Shown: positions 48,545 through 56,718 of the stretch, one piece after another
How positions within the stretch are numbered: position 1 is the first letter of the stretch
Layout: each line of letters opens with the position of its first letter
Assembly (NCBI RefSeq): GCF_008033115.1
Contig: NZ_CP041203.1
Coordinates: 4,340,001 to 4,404,000 of the forward strand
DNA length: 64,000 bases
DNA from: Cellulomonas sp. Y8
GTDB taxonomy: Bacteria > Actinomycetota > Actinomycetes > Actinomycetales > Cellulomonadaceae
Direction: 5' to 3'
Translations under genes and position numbers: made by a program
Notes under the pieces: model-generated
Told to the model about the DNA's origin: nothing
Seen by the model: the letters and a program-made list of their open reading frames with translations, nothing else
The model's database searches: none

Positions 48545-48808
48545 CTAGGCCAGCGAGAGGAAGAGCTTCTGCAGCTTGTCGACGTCCAGCGTGCTGTCGT
48601 CGTCCGGGTCGGTCAGGCACTGCTTCATGCCGGACGCGATGATCGCGAAGCCGGCGCGGTCCAGCGCCTTGGAGACCGCGGACAGCTGGGTCACCACCGG
48701 TTCGCAGTCCTGGCCCTCCTCGATCATGCGCACCACCGCGGCCAGCTGGCCCTGGGCCCGCTTGAGGCGGTTGACGACCTTGCCCATCTCGCCGCGGTCG
48801 AGCTCCAT
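48545..48808 (-). CDS. CsoR/CstR-family repressor, persulfide-type
   Basis: This 87-residue helical-bundle repressor has LKRAQGQLAAVVRMIEEGQD and ALDRAGFAIIASGMKQCL. Cys35 and Cys64 match the two reactive thiols of the family. The His of copper-sensing CsoR (four residues before the second Cys) is a Gly here, so copper binding is unlikely and the CstR type that reacts with persulfides fits better. It lies downstream of the CoA-disulfide reductase-rhodanese gene with a perfect operator in front, so an autoregulated sulfur operon is likely. Confidence 0.9.
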   Translation of the reverse strand: MELDRGEMGKVVNRLKRAQGQLAAVVRMIEEGQDCEPVVTQLSAVSKALDRAGFAIIASGMKQCLTDPDDDSTLDVDKLQKLFLSLA

Positions 48809-48821
48809 GGTCGTCCTCTCC

Positions 48822-48938
48822 TCAGCTGCAGGTGCACTGCTGGTCTCGGGGCACGTCGGCCATGACGGACTCGACGTGCATGCCGCAGCCGGTCCAGGTG
48901 GTCTTGCCGCAGGAGCGGCACAGGGCGGGGCTGCACAT
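48822..48938 (-). CDS. 38-aa cysteine-rich small protein
   Basis: This tiny protein reads MCSPALCRSCGKTTWTGCGM and continues to a QQCTCS end. Six cysteines and one His suggest zinc or thiol chemistry. GAGGAG lies upstream. Similar small CGKTTWxGCG proteins are known in actinobacteria. It sits between the CoA-disulfide reductase-rhodanese gene and the CstR-like gene, all on the minus strand, with 13 bases to cstR, so a role in sulfur or zinc handling is possible. It is easily missed by gene finders. Confidence 0.7.
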   Translation of the reverse strand: MCSPALCRSCGKTTWTGCGMHVESVMADVPRDQQCTCS

Positions 48939-48958
48939 GGTGGGTGTTCTCCTCGTTC

Positions 48959-48995
48959 GTGGGTGTGGGTGTGGGTGTGGGTGTGGGTGGTGGGT
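48959..48995. repeat. hexanucleotide repeat (GTGGGT)5
   Basis: Five perfect GTGGGT units (48959-48988) are followed by GGTGGGT. On the minus strand this lies in the leader before the 38-aa gene. Six-base repeats of this kind can change length by slippage. Confidence 0.8.
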
Positions 48996-49042
48996 CAGGG
49001 GGGCCGTTCGCACGACGACCGCCCGGGCATCCTGCCGCAGGG

Positions 49043-50782
49043 TCACACCAGGGCCCCGTCGAGGGCCCGATCGTGGGCGCGGGTGAGGTCGGGGCGGGCC
49101 AGGTCGAGGCTGATCCAGCCGCCGGACAGGTTGCGGGCGTCGAACCCGGCCTGCAGCAGGACGCGCGTGGCGATGTGCGACCGGACGCCGCTGGCGCAGT
49201 GCACCGCCACCGGGCGGCCGTCCGCCGCCGCGCGGACCTCGTGGAGCCGGTCGCGCAGCTCGGTGTGCGGGATGTGCAGCGCCCCGGCGAGGTGCCCGCG
49301 GTCGTGCTCGGCGCGCGTGCGGACGTCGAGGACCAGGCTGCCGGCGAGCACGTCGTCGGCGTCGTCGGGCTGCCACTGCGGCATGGTGCCGTCCAGGGCG
49401 TTCTGCGCCACGAAGCCCAGCATGTTGACCGGGTCCTTGGCCGAGCCGTACGGCGGCGCGTAGGCGAGCTCGAGCTCGGCGAGGTCGTCGGCGCCCATCC
49501 CGGCGCGCAGGGCCGTGGCCAGCACGTCGATCCGCTTGTCGACGCCCTCGCGGCCCACCGCCTGGGCACCGAGCAGCCGGCCGTCGGGCGCGAAGCTCGC
49601 GACGACGTGGACCTGCTCGGCCCCCGGGAAGTACCCGGCGTGGTGGCCCGCGTGGACCCGGACCGTCTCGTGCGCGAGGCCGGCGCGCCGCAGCGTCGAC
49701 CGGCCCGCCCCGGTGACGGCCGCCGTCAGTCCGAACACCCGGACGATCGCGGTCCCGAGCACCGGCGCCTGCGGCGTCGTGCGCCGGCCGAGCATCGCGT
49801 CCGCCGCGCGCCGGCCCTGGCGGTTCGCCGGCCCGGCGAGCGGCACGGGCCCCCGGTCACCGGTGACGGCCTGGACGACCTCGACGGCGTCGCCGACGGC
49901 CCAGACGTGCGGGTCGGAGGTCCGCTGGTCGGCGTCGACCCGGATCGCGCCGCGGGCGCCGAGGTCGAGACCGGCGTCCCGGGCGAGGTCGCTCGCGGGC
50001 CGCACGCCGACGTTCACCACGACGACCTCGGCGGGGAGCCGGGTGCCGTCCGACAGGCTCACGAGCGCGGCCCCGTCCGCCGTCCCGGTGATCGCCGTGG
50101 CCGAGACACCGAGGTGGAGCCCGACGCCGTGCGCGCGCAGCTCGTCCGCGAGCAGCGGCGCGAGCTCGGGGTCGAGCGGAGGCAGGACGTGGTCGGCGAG
50201 CTCGACCAGCGCGACCTCGAGCCCGCGGGCGACGAGCGCGTCCACGGCCTCCAGCCCGATGAAGCCGGCACCGACGACGACGGCACGCCGGGGGCCGTTG
50301 ACGGGCAGCGCCGCGATCCGGTCGGTCAGGGCGTCGAGGTCGGGGACCGTGCGCAGCGCGTGCACCGCGGGGTGGTCGAGGCCGTCCACCGGCGGGCGGA
50401 CGGCGACGGCCCCCGGAGCCAGGAGCAACGCGTCGTAGCCGAGCTCGTAGCCGCCGGTCGCCGTCGCGACGTGCACGGTGCGCGCGGCGCGGTCGATCGC
50501 GGTGACGCGGCTGCCGGTGCGGACGTCCAGCGCGAGCGCGGCGTGCAGCGACCCGGGCGTGTGCAGCAGCAGGTCCGCGCGCTGCTCGATCTCGCCGGAC
50601 AGCCCGTACGGGAGACCGCAGTTCGCGAACGAGACGTGCTCGGACTGCTCCAGCACGACGATCTCGGCGCGCTCGTCGAGGCGGCGGGCGCGGGCGGCGG
50701 CGCTCATGCCTCCGGCCACTCCCCCGACGATCACGAGGCGGCGAGGACGGGGTGCGGCGGCGGGGTCGGAGGTCGTGGACAT
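49043..50782 (-). CDS. CoA-disulfide reductase with C-terminal rhodanese domain
   Basis: This 579-residue FAD enzyme has LVIVGGVAGGMSAAARARRL, the active Cys55 in HVSFANCGLPYGLSGEIEQR, the NAD motif RRAVVVGAGFIGLEAVDALV and AVGDAVEV. The C-terminal rhodanese domain (VLDVRTRAEHDRGHLAGALH) has its Cys in PVAVHCASGVRSHIATRVLL. Such fusions reduce CoA disulfides, polysulfides or CoA-persulfide with NAD(P)H. A TACGAT box 6 bases before the ATG and an adjoining CsoR-type operator point to regulation by the CstR-like protein of this operon. Confidence 0.94.
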   Translation of the reverse strand: MSTTSDPAAAPRPRRLVIVGGVAGGMSAAARARRLDERAEIVVLEQSEHVSFANCGLPYGLSGEIEQRADLLLHTPGSLHAALALDVRTGSRVTAIDRAARTVHVATATGGYELGYDALLLAPGAVAVRPPVDGLDHPAVHALRTVPDLDALTDRIAALPVNGPRRAVVVGAGFIGLEAVDALVARGLEVALVELADHVLPPLDPELAPLLADELRAHGVGLHLGVSATAITGTADGAALVSLSDGTRLPAEVVVVNVGVRPASDLARDAGLDLGARGAIRVDADQRTSDPHVWAVGDAVEVVQAVTGDRGPVPLAGPANRQGRRAADAMLGRRTTPQAPVLGTAIVRVFGLTAAVTGAGRSTLRRAGLAHETVRVHAGHHAGYFPGAEQVHVVASFAPDGRLLGAQAVGREGVDKRIDVLATALRAGMGADDLAELELAYAPPYGSAKDPVNMLGFVAQNALDGTMPQWQPDDADDVLAGSLVLDVRTRAEHDRGHLAGALHIPHTELRDRLHEVRAAADGRPVAVHCASGVRSHIATRVLLQAGFDARNLSGGWISLDLARPDLTRAHDRALDGALV

Positions 50783-50788
50783 GGCGTG

Positions 50789-50809
50789 ATCGTATACCCC
50801 CGGGGGTAT
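50789..50809 (-). promoter_or_regulatory. CstR/CsoR-type operator over the promoter
   Basis: ATACCCCCGGGGGTAT (50794-50809) is a perfect 16-bp palindrome of the form known for CstR/CsoR sites. It joins the TACGAT box (50789-50794, minus strand) that is 6 bases before the reductase ATG. Repressor binding here would block RNA polymerase. Confidence 0.85.
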
Positions 50810-51059
50810 CGGGACCAACCGGTCCCGCGGACCCCGCCCCGGACCTGGGACCCGCGCCGGCGACCTCACAGCCCAGCCGCGCGATTCCTGCCGTCGACGT
50901 GGCGCGCGGCGCGCGGCGGGCGACCGGGGTGGTCGGTGCCGCAAGTCGGGCGATAGGGTGACGCGCGTCACACCCCGTCTCCACGCGTCGCAGCACCGGA
51001 CCTGACCGGACGTTCGCGACGGACGGCGGGGCTGGGGGACACGGGCCGAGGGGGGCGCG

Positions 51060-52060
51060 GTGACGGGTGACGCCGAGGGACGGACCGTGGAGGGCGGCGC
51101 TGAGCCGACCCCCCGCTCGACCGCGAAGGTCGCCGTGGTCGGCGCCGGCGCCGTCGGCGCGACCCTCGCCTACGCCGTGCTGATGCGCGGCGCGGCGCGG
51201 GAGGTCGTGCTCTACGACGTCGACACGGCGAAGGTCCGCGCCCAGGCGCTCGACCTCGCGCACGGGATCCAGTTCGTGCCGATGGCGCACGTGGTCGGCA
51301 CGGACGACATCACCGCATGCGCCGGCGCGGACGTCGTGGTGGTGACCGCGGGGGCCAACCAGCGTCCCGGGCAGACCCGCACGGACCTGGCGGAGCGCAC
51401 GATCGGGCTGATGCGCACGCTCGTGCCGCAGCTCGTCGAGGTCGCGCCCGACGCCGTGTTCGTGATGGTGACGAACCCGGTGGACGTCGTCACCTACGGC
51501 GCTCCGGTTCTCCGGACTCCCCCGGCGCCCGGGTCATCGGGTCCGGGACGGTCCTGGACTCCTCCCGGTTCCGGTACCTGATCTCCCAGCACGTCGGGGT
51601 GGCGGTGCAGAACGTGCACGCGTACATCGTCGGCGAGCACGGCGACACCGCGGTGGCGCTGTGGTCCTCGGCGACGATCGGCGGGGTGCCCCTGCTGGAC
51701 CTGGACCCGCTGCCCGGGCGCGAGCCGCTGACACCGGCCGTCCGCGCGTCCATCGCGCACGACGTGGTGCACTCCGCGTACGAGATCATCGAGGGCAAGG
51801 GGGCGACCAGCTACGCCATCGCGCTGGCGGGGTCGCGGATCGTCGAGGCGCTCACGAACGACGAGCACCGCGTCATGCCCGTGTCCTCCCTGATCGACGA
51901 CCTCGACGGCATCGGCGACGTGTGCCTGTCCGTGCCCACCGTCGTCGCGCACGACGGGGCCGGTGCGCCGCTGCGGGTGCCGATGTCGACCGACGAGCTC
52001 GTGGCCCTCCGGCGCTCGGCGGACGCGCTGCGGGAGACCGCCCGCCCGTTCGGGCTCTGA
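51060..52060 (+). pseudogene. ldh: L-lactate dehydrogenase with two frameshifts
   Basis: This NAD-dependent LDH has the N-terminal half VAVVGAGAVGATLAYAVLMR, VVVVTAGANQRPGQTRTDLA and VFVMVTNPVDVVTY in one frame. The second half is VIGSGTVLDSSRFRYLISQH, then VAVQNVHAYIVGEHGDTAVA (catalytic His), in another. Between them LRFSGLP reads in the third frame (51502-51522). A loss of two bases near 51498-51501 plus an extra C in the run at 51519-51523 would explain it. The two lesions lie within 25 bp. Either it is a dead gene or an assembly error. GAGGGGGG precedes GTG 51060. Confidence 0.85.
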
Positions 52061-52096
52061 GCCCCCGACGGTCGACCCGCGGCGACGGCGACCCGG

Positions 52097-53353
52097 ATGT
52101 CGGACGCCACCACCAGCCTCCTGGTCCTCGCCGCCGCCGTCGCCCTGTTCGTCTGGAACCGGCTCCCGGCCGCCGTCGTCGCGGTCCTCACGGCGCTGGC
52201 GCTCGCGGCGACCGGCGTCGTCACCGAGGCGCAGGCCGTCGCCGGGTTCGGCGACCCCGTGGTCGTGTTCATCGCGACGCTGTTCGTGCTGAGCGAGGGG
52301 CTGCAGGCCTCGGGCGTGACGGCCTGGGCGGGCGACCTGCTGCTGACGCGCGCGGGCACCGGTCGGCGGCGGGTCGTCGTCGCGGTCATGGCGCTTGCGG
52401 CGGTGACCTCCGCGCTCGTCACGCCCAACGGCGCGGCCGCGGCGGTGCTCCCGGTCGCGCTCCTGGTGGCCCGGCGCTCCGGGAGCGCTCCGTCCCGTCT
52501 GGGCATCCCGGGGGCCTACGCGGCGAGCGCCGGCGCGCTGCTCACCCTGGCGGGCAGCCCGGTCAACGTGATCGTCTCCGACGCCCTGGCCGACACCACC
52601 GGGGACCGGTTCGGCTTCTTCGAGTTCGCGGCGCTCGGCGTGCCGCTCACCCTCGTGACGGTGCTGGTGACGACGCTGCTCGGGAACCGGCTGCTGCCCG
52701 ACCGAGCGGCGCCGGACCCCGCCCCCGGGTCGGTCGTGCACGAGGACGCGCGCGTGGGCGGCGCCGCGGTCCGGGCGGTTGTCGTGCTGGTGGCGACGAT
52801 CGCCCTGCTGGCCTCCGGGGTGGTCACACCGGCCTTCGCGGGCCTGGCCGGGGCCGCCGCGATGGTCCTCACCGGTGTGGTGCGGCCCGCCCGGGCGCTC
52901 CGGGCCGTGCCGTGGGAGACGCTGGTCCTGATCGGCGGCCTCATCCCGCTGTCGGCCGCGATCTCGGGGTCCGGCGCGGCCGACGTGCTGGCGGACGTCG
53001 TGGTCCGCGTGGTCCCCGACGGCGACGGGCACCTCCTGCTGGTCGCGCTGTTCCTGCTGACGGTCGCCCTGGGGCAGTTCGTGTCGAACGCGGCGACCGT
53101 CCTCGTCGTCACGCCCATCGCCCTGGCGGCGGGCGCCGAGGTCGGCGTCGGGGCCGAACCGGTGCTGATGCTCGTGGCGGCGGCGGGGGCGGCGTCGTTC
53201 CTCACGCCGCTGGCGACCCCGGCCAACATGATCGTGCAGGGCCCCAGCGGGTACCGGTTCGGCGACTACTGGCGGCTCGGGGCGGTGGTGACGCTCGCGT
53301 GGCTCGTCGTGGTGACGCTCGTCGTGCCCCTGGTGTGGCCTTTGGGCTCGTGA
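52097..53353 (+). CDS. SLC13-family anion permease
   Basis: This 418-residue transporter has about 11 membrane helices. The N-terminal FVWNRLPAAVVAVLTALALA and FGDPVVVFIATLFVLSEGLQ are followed by the SNA/SPVN motifs of the family: TLAGSPVNVIVSD, QFVSNAATVLVVTPIALA and LTPLATPANMIVQGPSGYRF. It lacks the central TrkA_C pair found in larger relatives. Substrates of the family are di-/tricarboxylates, sulfate or arsenite. It lies between ldh and a two-component system, which suggests carboxylate uptake. Confidence 0.9.
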   Translation: MSDATTSLLVLAAAVALFVWNRLPAAVVAVLTALALAATGVVTEAQAVAGFGDPVVVFIATLFVLSEGLQASGVTAWAGDLLLTRAGTGRRRVVVAVMALAAVTSALVTPNGAAAAVLPVALLVARRSGSAPSRLGIPGAYAASAGALLTLAGSPVNVIVSDALADTTGDRFGFFEFAALGVPLTLVTVLVTTLLGNRLLPDRAAPDPAPGSVVHEDARVGGAAVRAVVVLVATIALLASGVVTPAFAGLAGAAAMVLTGVVRPARALRAVPWETLVLIGGLIPLSAAISGSGAADVLADVVVRVVPDGDGHLLLVALFLLTVALGQFVSNAATVLVVTPIALAAGAEVGVGAEPVLMLVAAAGAASFLTPLATPANMIVQGPSGYRFGDYWRLGAVVTLAWLVVVTLVVPLVWPLGS

Positions 53354-53415
53354 GATCCGGGCCGCCTCCACCGAGGCGCGTGGCCGCGCGCCGCCCGCCG
53401 CCCTACGATCGGCAC

Positions 53416-54078
53416 GTGACGCCCCTCACACGCGTCGGCATCGTCGAGGACGAGGCGCTGATGCGCTCGATGCTCGAGCAGACCCTGTCGGCGCAGGAGT
53501 CGATCCGCGTCGTGCACGCGGTCCCGGGGGTCACGGAGGCGCGGCTCGTCTTCACCCCGGGCTCGTGCGACGTCGCGCTGCTCGATGTCAACCTGCCCGA
53601 CGGCAACGGGGTCGCCCTCGGCGTCACGCTGCAGCGGGCGGACCCGCGGCTCGCGGTCATGCTGCTGTCCAGCGAGGACGTCATGGGCCTGTTCACCACG
53701 GTGCAGGACCAGGCGAGCCGGCCGTGGAGCTACCTGTCCAAGAGGTCGAGCTTCGCCCGGGACGTCCTGGTGCGCGCGGTCGTGGCCACCGCGCAGGGTC
53801 AGGTCGTGCTCGACCCCTACCTGGTCCAGCGGTCGCAGCCCCGGCCGGGGTCGGCCGTCTCCGAGCTCACACCCGCGCAGTTCGGGGTGCTGCGGCTCGT
53901 CGCGGAGGGGCTGTCGAACCAGGCCGCCGGCGAGCGGCTCGGGATCAACGAGCGCTCGGTCGAGAGCCACCTCAAGTCGATCTACCAGCGGCTCGGGATC
54001 GACGGCGACGGGCACAACCGGCGGGTCGCCGCCGTGCTGGCGTTCCTCGAGCAGACGGGGCGCACGTGGCGGGGGTGA
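53416..54078 (+). CDS. response regulator, NarL/LuxR type
   Basis: This 220-residue protein has a receiver domain with GIVEDEALMRSMLEQTLS, a phospho-acceptor Asp in VALLDVNLPDGNGVALGVTL and a Lys near WSYLSKRSSFARD. The LuxR HTH is LTPAQFGVLRLVAEGLSNQA, then AGERLGINERSVESHLKSIY. A TACGAT box lies 6 bases before the GTG, so it is leaderless. Its stop overlaps the kinase GTG as GTGA. It lies next to the SLC13 permease, a possible target. Confidence 0.92.
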   Translation: MTPLTRVGIVEDEALMRSMLEQTLSAQESIRVVHAVPGVTEARLVFTPGSCDVALLDVNLPDGNGVALGVTLQRADPRLAVMLLSSEDVMGLFTTVQDQASRPWSYLSKRSSFARDVLVRAVVATAQGQVVLDPYLVQRSQPRPGSAVSELTPAQFGVLRLVAEGLSNQAAGERLGINERSVESHLKSIYQRLGIDGDGHNRRVAAVLAFLEQTGRTWRG

Positions 54079-55253
54079 CCACGGCGACCGCGGGCAGCCG
54101 TGACCTACGACGCGTCACGCTCGTCGTCGGGATCACCAACACCGCCCTCTACGCGGCGCTGACGGCGGGCGCGTGGGCCGCGTGGGGCGGGTTGCAGGCC
54201 GAGCTGAGCCGGGAGCGCAGCCTCGCCGCCGTCGTCGCCGACGGGGTCCTCATCCTCGTCATCAACCTCGCGTTCGGGCTCGCCGTCCTGGCCGGCGCGC
54301 TCGCGCTGGGCGTGCTCGACCGCGGCTGGCCCGCCCGCGTCGGGCTGACCGCCGCGGTGTCCGCGGCCGCATCGGTGCCGCGGATGGCGGCCCTGGTGTC
54401 GCTCGGCAGCACGCCCACCGGCGTGGCCTACGTGACCGCGACCGGCGCGATGGGGTTCCTGTCCGGCCTCGTCGGCGTCCTCGCGGCCGTCTTCGCGGGG
54501 ACGCTCGTCGACCGCGCCCGGCGCGAGGAGCAGCGCCGCGCGGCCGAGGCGGACCGCGCCCGCCGCGCCGTCGACGCGCTGCAGGACGAGGAGCTCCGGG
54601 TGCGGCGCATGGTGTTCGACCAGCTGCACGGCACCCTGCAGTACCACCTGGTGAGCGTGACCGCCGGCCTCGACCGGCTGGCCGAGGACCTGGACGCGGC
54701 CGGCGCCCGCGACCGCGGCGCGGAGGTCCGCGCCTGGGCGGGGACGCTGGAGGAGATCCGGGAGCAGGACGTGCGTTCCCTGAGCCACGCCGTGTTCCCC
54801 TCCGGCGCCGACCTCGGCACGGAGGAGGCGATCGCACTGCTGCTGCACCGGCTCCCGGCGCAGGTCAGCACCTCGATCGAGATCGGCCCCGTCTACCGCG
54901 GGCTCGTCGACCGCGGCGCCGCACCCATGCCGATGGCCGAGCGGCTCGTCGTCATCTACACCGTCGAGGAGGCCGTCACCAACGCGCTCAAGCACGGCCG
55001 GGCGCACGCGGTGCAGGTGCGCGCCGAGGCCGAGCCGACCTCGGACCCGGGGCGCTGGGTGTTCGCGACGGTCGTCGACGACGACGGCAGCGGGCCGACG
55101 CGCCCGGACCCGCCCCTGCACGGGCTCGCGCGGCACCGCGAGCGGCTCGAGCACCGGGGCGGCACGCTCACGCTCGGCACGAACCCGGACGGCGGCGGGC
55201 GGCTGAGCTTCCGGCTGCCGTTCACCGTGTCGCCGGGGGCTCCGCCGTCCTGA
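54075..55253 (+). CDS. sensor histidine kinase
   Basis: This 392-residue kinase has about four membrane helices in the first 140 residues. A cytoplasmic linker (DRARREEQRRAAEADRARRA) follows. The dimerisation motif with phospho-His is RRMVFDQLHGTLQYHLVSVT. The HATPase domain has YTVEEAVTNALKHGRAHAVQ, then VDDDGSGPT and GLARHRERLEHRGGTLTLG. No large extracellular sensor is visible, so it may sense the membrane or work with the SLC13 permease. GTG 54075 overlaps the regulator stop; GTG 54066 is an alternative. Confidence 0.9.
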   Translation: MTTATAGSRDLRRVTLVVGITNTALYAALTAGAWAAWGGLQAELSRERSLAAVVADGVLILVINLAFGLAVLAGALALGVLDRGWPARVGLTAAVSAAASVPRMAALVSLGSTPTGVAYVTATGAMGFLSGLVGVLAAVFAGTLVDRARREEQRRAAEADRARRAVDALQDEELRVRRMVFDQLHGTLQYHLVSVTAGLDRLAEDLDAAGARDRGAEVRAWAGTLEEIREQDVRSLSHAVFPSGADLGTEEAIALLLHRLPAQVSTSIEIGPVYRGLVDRGAAPMPMAERLVVIYTVEEAVTNALKHGRAHAVQVRAEAEPTSDPGRWVFATVVDDDGSGPTRPDPPLHGLARHRERLEHRGGTLTLGTNPDGGGRLSFRLPFTVSPGAPPS

Positions 55254-55262
55254 CGTGACCTC

Positions 55263-55279
55263 CCGCCGACGCACGGCGG
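55263..55279. terminator. weak hairpin after the histidine kinase gene
   Basis: CCGCCG and CGGCGG pair around five bases between the convergent kinase and small membrane genes. The stem is only 6 bp, so this is a low-confidence terminator. Confidence 0.35.
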
Positions 55280-55294
55280 ATGGCCCTCGCCCGC

Positions 55295-55606
55295 TCAGTC
55301 CCGGCCCGGCGGCCGATCGCGGTGCGGGTCCTGGTCCGTGCGTGGCGGCTCCTCGCGGCGCGGCTCCTCCTCGAGGACGGAGGCGCGGCGCCAGGCGGAC
55401 CAGCTCGAGACGGAGAACATCACGGTCCCCGCGAACGCGAGCGCGGAACCGACCCAGGTGCCGAGCGTCTCGTCGACCGTGACGCTGATCAGCACCTTGG
55501 CGGCGAGCCCCAGCAGGACCAGGACGGTCGGGACGTCCAGCACCCGGCGGGCTCGCTGCGAGTCCTGGCCACGAAGCGACCCACCGGTGGCTGCTTCCCG
55601 GCCCAT
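55295..55606 (-). CDS. small membrane protein with acidic-basic tail
   Basis: The 103-residue protein starts MGREAATGGSLRGQDSQRAR. Two helices lie at about residues 25-41 and 49-70, followed by an Arg/Glu/Asp-rich tail (EEEPRREEPPRTDQDPHRDR). An in-frame GTG at 55612 gives a slightly longer form. The family is unknown. It converges on the two-component system. Confidence 0.65.
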   Translation of the reverse strand: MGREAATGGSLRGQDSQRARRVLDVPTVLVLLGLAAKVLISVTVDETLGTWVGSALAFAGTVMFSVSSWSAWRRASVLEEEPRREEPPRTDQDPHRDRPPGRD

Positions 55607-55785
55607 CGTGACCCGCTCTCCCGATGACGTCCTCGCGCCCGATGGTGGCAGGAGGTGGGGGCTCGCGCACGGCGGGACGCCGACGCCCCGCGCCCCGATC
55701 GGGTGCTGGCCGGCGGCCGGCTCCTCCAGGCCCGACCGCGGGTGATCCTCGCGGTCCACCCTGGCCCGTGCGCGCGGCGGCGCCC

Positions 55786-55822
55786 TAGACTCCGGACAAT
55801 CCGGACGCATCGCAGCGTCCGG
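55786..55822 (+). promoter_or_regulatory. promoter, operator and leader hairpin of the aldolase operon
   Basis: A TAGACT -10-like box (55786-55791) overlaps TCCGGACAATCCGGA (55791-55805), an inverted repeat. Just after it, CCGGACGC (55801-55808) and GCGTCCGG (55815-55822) form a hairpin in the leader before GAGGAG. This suggests repression and perhaps RNA-level control. Confidence 0.55.
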
Positions 55823-55839
55823 GCCCGAGGAGATCGACG

Positions 55840-56718
55840 ATGATCGCATCCACGGCGGCGCTCGCCCGGCACGGCCGCGAGCACGGGTACGCGGTGCCCG
55901 CGGTGAACGTCCTCGACGACCTGAGCCTGCGGGCGGTGGTGGCCGCCGCGGTCCACCTCCAGGCCCCGCTCATCGTCCAGCTGTCCGTGAAGACGGTCCG
56001 GTCGACGGGCACCGAGCTGCTGACCAGCATGTTCCGGTACGCGACCCGCGACCTGACCGTCCCCGTGGCCCTGCACCTGGACCACTGCCCCGACCGGTCG
56101 GTGATCGACGAGGTGGTCGCCGCGGGCTGGTCGTCGGTGCTGTTCGACGCGTCGGACCGGGACCTCGTGACGGCCGAGCGGGAGACGGCCGAGGTCGTGG
56201 CGCAGGCGCACGCGGCCGGCCTGGACGTGGAGTCCGAGATCGAGAACATCGTCGGCGTCGAGGACGGCGTCGGGTCCGACGTCGCCCTGCACGCGTACTC
56301 CGTGGAGCAGCTCGCCGAGGTCGCGGACCGGACCGGCGCCGACCTCCTCGCGCCGCAGCTCGGCACCGCGCACGGCGAGTACCGCGCGCGGCCGGTCCTC
56401 CTGCCCGAGCGGGTGCGGGAGCTCGCCGCGCTGACGGACCGGCCGATCGTCCTGCACGGCGGCACCGGGCTCTCGGCGGACGACTTCGCCGCGTTCATCG
56501 CCGCGGGAGTCTCGAAGATCAACATCTCGACCGCCGTGAAGGTCGCCTACATGCGCGCGGCCGCGGCCCACCTCGACGTCGCTCGCGAGCGCGACAAGTG
56601 GGACCCCCCGAGCATGTTCCGCGACGTCGCCGCGGCGGTCGAGGGCGCGATCGTGCCGCTGGTCGAGCAGTTCGGCGCCGCCGGCCACGCGCGCGGCGTT
56701 GCGAGGGCCGTGCGGTGA
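55840..56718 (+). CDS. class II ketose-bisphosphate aldolase
   Basis: This 292-residue class II aldolase has the metal His in PVALHLDHCPDRSVIDEVVA, Glu in VESEIENIVGVEDG, His in APQLGTAHGEYRA and His in VLHGGTGLSADDF. KINISTAVKVAYM binds phosphate. Family members split ketose-1,6-bisphosphates to DHAP and an aldehyde; here the C-terminal part lacks the glycolytic extension. It is the first gene of a cassette with a HAD phosphatase, DhaL and DhaK. The next GTG overlaps its stop. The substrate is unknown. Confidence 0.9.
   Translation: MIASTAALARHGREHGYAVPAVNVLDDLSLRAVVAAAVHLQAPLIVQLSVKTVRSTGTELLTSMFRYATRDLTVPVALHLDHCPDRSVIDEVVAAGWSSVLFDASDRDLVTAERETAEVVAQAHAAGLDVESEIENIVGVEDGVGSDVALHAYSVEQLAEVADRTGADLLAPQLGTAHGEYRARPVLLPERVRELAALTDRPIVLHGGTGLSADDFAAFIAAGVSKINISTAVKVAYMRAAAAHLDVARERDKWDPPSMFRDVAAAVEGAIVPLVEQFGAAGHARGVARAVR

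Noticed and set aside
48959..48995. Hexanucleotide repeat as coding Pro-Thr repeat in a longer ORF
   Set aside because: The frame that would read it lacks a plausible start, and a separate ATG with a ribosome site begins the small Cys protein downstream.
55295..55849. Longer form of the small membrane protein starting at 55849
   Set aside because: The extra 81 residues are Ser/Pro/Arg-rich and overlap the promoter of the aldolase operon.
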